From NCBI GenBank assembly GCA_017302015.1, contig JAFLEE010000030.1, positions 1-50,628 of the forward strand: a stretch of DNA of 50,628 bases, given 5' to 3'. Of the stretch, positions 43,193 to 50,628 are shown piece by piece. Both the position numbers and the translations under genes were made by a program. Each line of letters starts with the position of its first letter. Positions within the stretch are counted from its first letter, which is position 1. The stretch comes from Spirochaetota bacterium. GTDB taxonomy: Bacteria > Spirochaetota > UBA12135 > COTS27 > JAFLEE01. The notes under the pieces were generated by a model. It was not told the DNA's origin and ran no database searches. It worked only from the letters and a program-made list of their open reading frames with translations.

Positions 43193-44827
43193 ATGAACAT
43201 GCATCCCAACAAGAAACACCAGGCCAAATACATCGTGATCACCGGCGGCGTGCTCTCCGGCCTCGGCAAGGGCGTGGCGGCCGCCAGCATCGGCAGCCTG
43301 CACAAGCAGAAGCTCAAGATCGTCCCGATCAAGTGCGACGGCTACCTCAACACCGACCCGGGGACCATGAACCCCGTGGAACACGGCGAGGTCTTCGTGC
43401 TCGACGACGGCGGCGAGGTCGACATGGACTTCGGCCACTACGAGCGCTTCCTCGGCATCCGCGCCAAGTCCACCTGGTCCATCACGATGGGCAAGGTCTA
43501 CAAGCAGATCCTCGAGAACGAGCGCAAGGGCGTCTACCTGGGCAAGACCGTCCAGCTCATCCCCCACGTCACCGACGAGATCAAGCACCGCTTCAAGGCC
43601 ATCGCCCGCGAGGAGCAGGCCGACCTGGTTCTCATCGAGATCGGCGGCACCATCGGCGACATGGAGATCCAGCTCTTCGTCGAGGCCGTGCGCCAGCTCC
43701 AGTTCGAGGTCGGCCGCGAGAACCTGATGCAGGTGCACCTGACCTACGTGCCCATCCCCACCGGCACCAAGGAGCAGAAGTCCAAGCCCACCCAGACGAG
43801 CGTGCGCATGCTCAACCAGGCGGGCCTCTACCCCGACATGCTCATCGCCCGCTGCCGGCGCATGCTCACCGAGCCCGTGCGGCAGAAGATCGCGCTCTTC
43901 TGCAACCTCGAGCCCGAGGCCATCATCAGCGGCATCGACGTGCACCCCATCTACGACCTGCCCCTCGTCTTCGAGGAGCAGGGCGTCGCCGAACTCATCC
44001 ACAAGCGCATGCACCTCTATTCCCCGCCCGCCCTCGACGAGACCCGCCGCCTGGTGGGCAACCTCAAGAAGCTCCAGAAGGGGCCCGCCCGCGAGAAGAC
44101 CGTGGCCCTGTGCGGGAAATACACCGACCTCGAGGATTCCTACGCCAGCATCAACGAGGCGCTCCTGCACTGCGCGGCGCACCTCGAGGTGAAGATCAAC
44201 CAGAAGTTCATCGACACCACCCACCTCGCCCCCGAGACCCTGCCGGCCGCCCTCGAGGGGGTCGACGGGGTCATCGTGCCGGGCGGCTTCGGCGTGCGCG
44301 GCCTCGAGGGCAAGATCCAGGTCATCCGCCACCTCCGCGAGAAGGGCATCCCCTTCTTGGGCATCTGTCTCGGCATGCAGCTCGCCGTCATCGAGTTCGC
44401 GCGCCACGTCTGCGGCCTCACCGGCGCCAATAGCACCGAGGTCGAGAAGGAGATCGGCAAGGTCGAGGTGCCCGTCATCGACCTGCTCCCCGAGCAGGTG
44501 GCGATCACCGATTACGGCGGCACGATGCGCCTGGGCGGGCACGACGTCGAGATACGCCCAGGCACCCGGGCCAGCGAGGTCTACGGGGGGCGGACCGCCA
44601 TCCGCCAGCGCTTCCGCCACCGCTACGAGGTGAACCCGGCCTACATCGCGGCCCTCGAGAAGGGGGGGCTGGTCTTCTCCGGCAAGGCCCCGGGGCGCGA
44701 CATCATGCAGGTCATGGAACTCCCCGGCCACCGCTTCTTCATGGCGGCCCAATTCCACCCCGAACTCACCTCGCTGCTGGAGAAGCCCGACGAGCTCTTC
44801 TACCATTTCGTCAAGGCGATGCTGTGA
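43193..44827 (+). CDS. pyrG: CTP synthase
   Basis: The 544-residue product is the usual length. It converts UTP to CTP with ATP and glutamine. The N-terminal synthase domain has YIVITGGVLSGLGKGVAAAS, then KCDGYLNTDPGTMNPVEHGE and VHLTYVPIPTGTKEQKSKPTQ. The glutaminase domain holds the nucleophile in FLGICLGMQLA near residue 390 and the His-Glu pair in AAQFHPELTS. No clear SD precedes the ATG; an in-frame ATG two codons later is possible. It overlaps the phosphatase gene by 4 nt (GTGA). Confidence 0.97.
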   Translation: MNMHPNKKHQAKYIVITGGVLSGLGKGVAAASIGSLHKQKLKIVPIKCDGYLNTDPGTMNPVEHGEVFVLDDGGEVDMDFGHYERFLGIRAKSTWSITMGKVYKQILENERKGVYLGKTVQLIPHVTDEIKHRFKAIAREEQADLVLIEIGGTIGDMEIQLFVEAVRQLQFEVGRENLMQVHLTYVPIPTGTKEQKSKPTQTSVRMLNQAGLYPDMLIARCRRMLTEPVRQKIALFCNLEPEAIISGIDVHPIYDLPLVFEEQGVAELIHKRMHLYSPPALDETRRLVGNLKKLQKGPAREKTVALCGKYTDLEDSYASINEALLHCAAHLEVKINQKFIDTTHLAPETLPAALEGVDGVIVPGGFGVRGLEGKIQVIRHLREKGIPFLGICLGMQLAVIEFARHVCGLTGANSTEVEKEIGKVEVPVIDLLPEQVAITDYGGTMRLGGHDVEIRPGTRASEVYGGRTAIRQRFRHRYEVNPAYIAALEKGGLVFSGKAPGRDIMQVMELPGHRFFMAAQFHPELTSLLEKPDELFYHFVKAML

Positions 44828-45981
44828 CCCAAGACCCCGCGCTCACCCCCGAGGATTCCCAGGCGGCCCCGCTCGCCGACGAGAGCAAGATGGCCAATCT
44901 GGCCGAGTTCTACCCGGCCTTCGCCCAGATGGCCAGCGAGATCGAGCGCGAGCGCGAGAGCTACAAGAAGAACGAGCACGCCTACCGCATCTACATGGAG
45001 AAGAGCATCGTCGAGGCGATGCAGCTCGCGCTCCCGCGGAACCTGCGGCTCGACATCTCGCTGCTGTTCAAGGCGAAGAGTTTCCTCTCCGGCGACTTCT
45101 CCTACGCCTCGCGCTTCGCCAACAACACCAACGACATCTACCTCCTGTGGGTGGGCGACAGCATCTCCCACGGCACGGGCAGCAAGATCGTCAAGGACAT
45201 CCTCAACGACATCATCCAGCAGGTCTACAACTACTCGCGGGCCCGCCAGGAATACAGCCTCGACGCCTTCGTCAAGCGGGTGCAGCACGAGTTCTCCTCG
45301 CCCCGGGTGGTGAAGAAGATCCTCTCCGAGGACCTCTCCGACATCATCCCCGGCAACGACGACAGCAGCAAACTCGCCATCGTCATCCCCATCGTCTTCC
45401 TCCAGATCGAGCGCATCGCCAACCAGACCTGGGTGCGCATCTGCAACCGGGGGATGCCCGGCATCGTCCACTTGCGCCCCACGCGCGACGGCGCGGGCAT
45501 CGAGAAGGTCTTCTTCTACACCAAGAAGGACGTCCACCGCTACGAGGGCCGCTACCCCGACAAGGTGGAGCTCATGGACCACAGCGGGCTCCCCCTCGTG
45601 CTCGACCGGGAGATCTACAACACCTACGTGCGCAATTCCCTCAAGAAGCGCGGCGTGAAGGTCTCCGACGCGGCCATCCAGAAGGAACTCTTCACCGTGG
45701 TGGGCTTCCGCATCCAGCCCGGCGACATCCTGTGCATCCCTTCCGACGGGGTGATGGAGAGCGTCAACCGGGAGCGCCAGGAATACGGGCTCACCCGCTT
45801 CCTCGACGAGATCATCGACTCCGTCCTGGAGCCGGGGGCCTTCACCAAGAGCCTCAACGATTTCAAGGAATCCTACTACACCAAGAAGCTGCGCACCTAC
45901 ACGGTGTGGAACGAGCAGTACCCCATCTCCGGCAACGGCATCGAAGACGACATGACCGTGGTGCTCCTGCGCTACCGGTAA
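44824..45981 (+). CDS. SpoIIE/PP2C-type serine phosphatase (divergent)
   Basis: The 385-residue protein has a helical N-terminus (about 20-60), then a PPM/SpoIIE-like domain. Metal-binding positions appear in SFLSGDFSYA (Asp91), YLLWVGDSISHGTGS (Asp112), IQPGDILCIPSDGVMES (Asp308) and EDDMTVVLLRY (Asp375/376), the four expected landmarks. The usual GDVSGHG is GDSISHG. Such enzymes dephosphorylate anti-sigma-factor antagonists or other regulators. It starts at a GTG that overlaps the pyrG stop, and ettA follows 20 nt later. The phosphatase may couple stress signalling to translation or nucleotide supply, an inference from position only. Confidence 0.78.
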   Translation: MTQDPALTPEDSQAAPLADESKMANLAEFYPAFAQMASEIERERESYKKNEHAYRIYMEKSIVEAMQLALPRNLRLDISLLFKAKSFLSGDFSYASRFANNTNDIYLLWVGDSISHGTGSKIVKDILNDIIQQVYNYSRARQEYSLDAFVKRVQHEFSSPRVVKKILSEDLSDIIPGNDDSSKLAIVIPIVFLQIERIANQTWVRICNRGMPGIVHLRPTRDGAGIEKVFFYTKKDVHRYEGRYPDKVELMDHSGLPLVLDREIYNTYVRNSLKKRGVKVSDAAIQKELFTVVGFRIQPGDILCIPSDGVMESVNRERQEYGLTRFLDEIIDSVLEPGAFTKSLNDFKESYYTKKLRTYTVWNEQYPISGNGIEDDMTVVLLRYR

Positions 45982-46001
45982 CCCCATCCAAGAAGGACCC
46001 C

Positions 46002-47672
<1,671 letters not shown>

Positions 47673-47710
47673 CCGGCTTGCGCCGGCAGCCAACACGATC
47701 GGGAGCCCCC

Positions 47711-48775
47711 TTGAAGAAGACAGCCCTCTATGACGCGCATTTGGCCCACGGCGGCCGGATGGTGGATTTCGGCGGATGGTCGCTGCCCGTGCAGTACCTC
47801 TCCGTGATCCGGGAGCACGAAGCCGTTCGCGGCGCCTGCGGCGTGTTCGACACCTCGCACATGGGGCAACTCTTCGTGCGCGGGAAGGGCAGCGTGCCCT
47901 TCCTCCAGAAGCTCCTCTCCAATAATGTGGACCGCATCGGCGCGGGGCGTTCGATCTACAGCGGCCTGCTCACCGAGGCCGGAACGTTCGTGGATGATCT
48001 TATCGCCAACCGGGTCTCCGACGAGGAGTTCCTGCTGGTGGTCAACGCGTCGAACATCGAAAAAGATGAGGCCTGGATCCGCAAGCACGCGGCGGGCTTC
48101 GAGGTGACCGTCGAGAACGCCTCCGAAACCCTCTCCATGCTCGCCATCCAGGGGAAGACGGCCCCCGCGCTCCTGGAGAAGCTCTTCCCCGGGGAGTACG
48201 GGAAACTGGGATCCTTCTCCTTCTCGCGCGCGGCGTGGAAGGGCGCCCCCGCCTTTTTTTGCCGCACCGGCTATACCGGGGAAGCGGGCGTCGAGGTCAT
48301 CCTCCCCAACGAGGCCGCCCAGTCCCTCTTCGAGGCGGTCCTGGCGGCGGGCGCCGTTCCCTGCGGCCTCGGAAGCCGGGATTCCCTCCGCCTCGAGAAG
48401 GGCTATTCGCTCTACGGGCACGAGATCGACGACACCACCAATGCGCTCGAAGCCGGGCTCGGGTGGACGGTCGATTTCTCCAAGCCCGATTTCATCGGGA
48501 AATCCGCCTTGGCGGCGGTGAAGGCCGAGGGCCCCAAGCGCCGGCTCGTCGGGCTCGTGATGGAGGAACGGGGCGTGCCGCGCAACGGCTACCCCGTCCA
48601 CGGCTTGGGCGGCGAGGCCATCGGCGCGGTCACGAGCGGAACTTTCGGGCCGTCCCTGAAGGAGAATATCGCGCTGGCCTACGTGCCCGCGGCGTACCGC
48701 GAGCCCCAAGTGAAGGTCGCCATCCGCGATAAGCAGCTCACCGCGCGCATCACGAAGCGCGATTTCTCATCCTGA
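47711..48775 (+). CDS. gcvT: Glycine cleavage system aminomethyltransferase (T-protein)
   Basis: The 354-residue T-protein moves the C1 unit from aminomethyl-lipoyl GcvH to tetrahydrofolate. It has TALYDAHLAHGGRMVDFGGW, then CGVFDTSHMGQ, VVNASNIEKDEAWI, FCRTGYTGEAGVEV and the C-terminal RNGYPVHG-type barrel. The start codon is TTG at 47711, backed by GGGAG 5 nt upstream and by the family N-terminus. A short GCCGGC hairpin (47672-47687) lies between ettA and gcvT. gcvH follows 30 nt later; gcvP is not in the window. Confidence 0.95.
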   Translation: MKKTALYDAHLAHGGRMVDFGGWSLPVQYLSVIREHEAVRGACGVFDTSHMGQLFVRGKGSVPFLQKLLSNNVDRIGAGRSIYSGLLTEAGTFVDDLIANRVSDEEFLLVVNASNIEKDEAWIRKHAAGFEVTVENASETLSMLAIQGKTAPALLEKLFPGEYGKLGSFSFSRAAWKGAPAFFCRTGYTGEAGVEVILPNEAAQSLFEAVLAAGAVPCGLGSRDSLRLEKGYSLYGHEIDDTTNALEAGLGWTVDFSKPDFIGKSALAAVKAEGPKRRLVGLVMEERGVPRNGYPVHGLGGEAIGAVTSGTFGPSLKENIALAYVPAAYREPQVKVAIRDKQLTARITKRDFSS

Positions 48776-48805
48776 ACCCCAGAATCATCCAAGCGAGGAG
48801 ACCCC

Positions 48806-49171
48806 ATGAAGCAATACCTTGAATCCCACGAGTGGGCCGAAAAAGAGGGCGACCTCGTCGTCGTCGGCATCAGCGACCATGCCCAAAGCGAATTGTCCGA
48901 CGTGGTCTTCGTCGACCTGCCGGCCGTCGGCAAGGTCCTCGCCGCCGGAAAATCGTTCATGGCCGTCGAGTCCGTGAAGGCCGCCAGCGACATCTACGCC
49001 CCGGTTTCGGGGACCATCACCGCGGTGAACGCCGCGCTGAAGGACAACCCGGAAATCGTCAACCAATCGGCGGAAAAGGACGGTTGGCTCGTGAAGGTGA
49101 AGCCGAGCGATCCCGCGGAACTCGGAAAACTCCTTTCCGAGGAAACTTACCGGAAATCCCTCGCGCATTGA
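48806..49171 (+). CDS. gcvH: Glycine cleavage system H-protein
   Basis: The 121-residue lipoyl carrier protein shuttles the aminomethyl group between P- and T-proteins. The lipoylation site is Lys58 in FMAVESVKAASD, and YAPVSGTITAVNAAL and DGWLVKVKPSD are typical. GAGGAG lies 5 nt before the ATG. It is downstream of gcvT and convergent with the ParA-like gene (25 nt). Lipoate is shared with the E2 of the dehydrogenase operon. Confidence 0.96.
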   Translation: MKQYLESHEWAEKEGDLVVVGISDHAQSELSDVVFVDLPAVGKVLAAGKSFMAVESVKAASDIYAPVSGTITAVNAALKDNPEIVNQSAEKDGWLVKVKPSDPAELGKLLSEETYRKSLAH

Positions 49172-49196
49172 CGCGGGGGCCGCACGAGGCGGCTCG

Positions 49197-50138
49197 CTAG
49201 GCGGGTATTTTGACCGCGGTTCTCGGCGCCAAGGGCCTCGGCCTTTGTTGGCGTGAGCCGAGTTTCACGAGGTAGGATTTCGCCAGACGGTCCAGTACCG
49301 GCGGCACCCGCCGATCGGTGGCGAAGTCTTGGCAGGCCGGGAGGCCCCCCGCGGGGACCGCATGGATGAGGCTGCGCTCGGCGAGGTGTTCGCCCAGGCG
49401 CCGCAGCCATTCCAATTCGGAAAGGTCCCCGAGGCGATTGAGGAGAAGTTGCGGCGTATAGCGCTCCAAGGCGGCCAGGAAGCGGAAGGTCCGGCGGGAA
49501 TCCGCCGCTTTGTATTTCTCGATGAGGGCGGCGAGTGTGGGCAGCGCCCCTTGGCCCTCCGCGGGGGCGATATCCTGCGGGAAATACCGCGCCATGAGCC
49601 CCAACAGGGCCCCGCGCAGGATCGCATGGGTCGCGGCTGCATCCGCCGCCGATGCCAGGCCGACGACGAGGGGGTGGGGCGAAGCGAGGAGGATTTCCCG
49701 GGCGAGGGCGGTCGTGCCGGAGCCGAGGTCGAGCACGACCGCATCGGCCGGGAGGGTGGTAAGGAGTTCGGTGAGTTTTTGACGAGCCGCCGGAGGGGCG
49801 AGGGACGGTGATTCTTCCAGGCGGTCGGCGGGAATGAGGCTCAGACCGGGGAAGCGGGTCGGATGGCTGGCGGCTTCCCAACTCGCGGCCCCGCGAAGGG
49901 CGGCGCCGAGCCCGGGGCGGTGGAGGGGCTCCCCGAGGGCCAGATGGAGGGCCGCCTCGGCCCCGCAGAGGTCCACCGCGTGCACCCGAAGCCCTTGGCC
50001 CGCCAGGGCCACGGCGAGGGCCGCGGCGACGGTGGTTTTTCCGCTCCCGCCGCAGGCGCCCGTCACCGGGATGATGCGCCGCCAGAGGGGGGAGGCGAGG
50101 TGGGTCTCCAGATCGGGGGTCTCGTCGAAGACAATCAT
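49197..50138 (-). CDS. ParA/MinD-superfamily ATPase (FlhG-like) with altered Walker A
   Basis: The 313-residue P-loop protein has IIPVTGACGGSGKTTVAAALAV near residues 22-43, then LRVHAVDLCGAEAALHLALG (switch I-like) and VVLDLGSGTTALAREIL (Walker B-like). NRLGDLSELEWLRRLGEHL sits near the C-terminus. This is the MinD/FlhG layout, but the signature Lys before GG (usually KGGxGK) is Cys29 here; the catalytic Lys34 remains. The C-terminal tail has many Arg/Pro. A positioning or assembly ATPase role is inferred. CATAGT lies 5 nt before the ATG. Partner genes are not visible. Confidence 0.78.
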   Translation of the reverse strand: MIVFDETPDLETHLASPLWRRIIPVTGACGGSGKTTVAAALAVALAGQGLRVHAVDLCGAEAALHLALGEPLHRPGLGAALRGAASWEAASHPTRFPGLSLIPADRLEESPSLAPPAARQKLTELLTTLPADAVVLDLGSGTTALAREILLASPHPLVVGLASAADAAATHAILRGALLGLMARYFPQDIAPAEGQGALPTLAALIEKYKAADSRRTFRFLAALERYTPQLLLNRLGDLSELEWLRRLGEHLAERSLIHAVPAGGLPACQDFATDRRVPPVLDRLAKSYLVKLGSRQQRPRPLAPRTAVKIPA

Positions 50139-50219
50139 GGTTTACTATGTCGGCCCGCGGGGCCCCGAAATTCACTTTTACCCCTGAAAACTCCGAAGAT
50201 TTACGAGACGGGAAGACCC

Positions 50220-50628
50220 ATGCAGGAAAATACGCCCGATTGGACCGCCCACTGGAACGCCTTCCGCGCGTTCCTCCAGCGCGAGCTGGGCCTCCTCGAG
50301 GGCGAAGCCGAGCGTCGCCTCGAGAACCGGCAAGACCTGGCCTCCGCCGTCCCCGAGGGGCATTTTTCCCATCTGGTCCGGGGGCTGCTGAAAGACCATC
50401 CCCGAAAACCCCAAACGGTGCTCGACGCGAGCCTCATCGCCTGCGTGCCCCTGGCCGACCTCAAGGAACCCCTGGGTCCCGCCCCCGAACTCGGCTTCCG
50501 CCGGGCGGTCTCGCGCCTGAGTTCCCTCCTCGCGCGCCATGGGCTCATCTGGCAATCGAGCGAACTCCAGGCCGGCGGGCGCGCCTTCCGCATCCGCGAG
50601 TTCAGCGACGGCCGGGCGGACCGCCTCC
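50220..50628 (+). CDS. Unrecognised protein, 3' end outside the window
   Basis: An ATG at 50220 with GGGAAGA upstream opens a frame that continues to the window edge, 136 codons, with no stop. The visible part is hydrophilic and helical (HWNAFRAFLQRELGLLEGEA; HFSHLVRGLLKDHPRKP; GFRRAVSRLSSLLARHGL). No signal peptide or known motif. It is divergent from the ParA-like gene (81 nt). Function unknown. Confidence 0.6.
   Translation, partial: MQENTPDWTAHWNAFRAFLQRELGLLEGEAERRLENRQDLASAVPEGHFSHLVRGLLKDHPRKPQTVLDASLIACVPLADLKEPLGPAPELGFRRAVSRLSSLLARHGLIWQSSELQAGGRAFRIREFSDGRADRL

Overview
This is a GC-rich chromosomal window, densely packed with housekeeping and metabolic genes on both strands. I see no insertion sequence, prophage, CRISPR array or rRNA. 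The envelope genes (an MlaC-like periplasmic protein, an RND/MMPL lipid-exporter-like protein, an OmpH/Skp-like protein, a lipoprotein with a lipobox, TatBC) indicate a diderm bacterium. A complete bacillithiol set (bshA-bshB-bshC plus a bacilliredoxin) and RNase Y make a typical proteobacterium unlikely. Acidobacteriota or another bacillithiol-making diderm phylum would fit, but the phylum cannot be fixed from this window.

Layout. 1-6.0 kb (minus): RND exporter, MlaC-like protein, SDR dehydrogenase, a secreted protein of a family often labelled asparagine synthetase B, and a truncated lipoprotein. 6.0-8.6 kb: a HAD phosphatase divergent from a discrete malonyltransferase that looks like trans-AT polyketide enzymes, then a small secreted protein. 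8.7-12.0 kb: leuB and ilvD, divergent branched-chain amino acid genes. 12.1-14.3 kb (minus): mdh-tatC-tatB. 14.5-16.1 kb: rny, with a strong promoter and a terminator. 16.2-20.2 kb (minus): bacillithiol synthesis bshC-bshB-bshA and, upstream, a bacilliredoxin fused to a rhodanese. 20.2-25.1 kb: a HI0933-type flavoprotein, an SGNH esterase, an unrecognised helical protein, argC. 25.0-27.7 kb (minus): ptsP (GAF plus EI), split by a frameshift in a C8 tract, with a TPR-like partner. 28.0-36.3 kb: secreted esterase, nitroreductase, large GH63-like glycosidase, a stand-alone RlmK and a secreted beta-propeller. 36.4-42.5 kb: tRNA-Asn, a GntR/LacI hybrid regulator and a four-gene 2-oxo acid dehydrogenase operon (E1alpha, E1beta, E2, E3). 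42.6-49.2 kb: OmpH-like, pyrG, a SpoIIE-type phosphatase, ettA, gcvT, gcvH. The end holds a ParA-like ATPase and a truncated ORF.

Recurring themes. Many first genes of transcription units have a TANNNT -10 box only 5-8 nt before the start codon and no Shine-Dalgarno, which suggests widespread leaderless transcripts. Genes with real leaders or inside operons often carry AGGAG-type sites. Thiol redox (bacillithiol, bacilliredoxin-rhodanese, flavoprotein), lipoate-dependent enzymes (E2, GcvH) and branched-chain metabolism (leuB, ilvD, 2-oxo acid dehydrogenase) are the clearest functional groupings.
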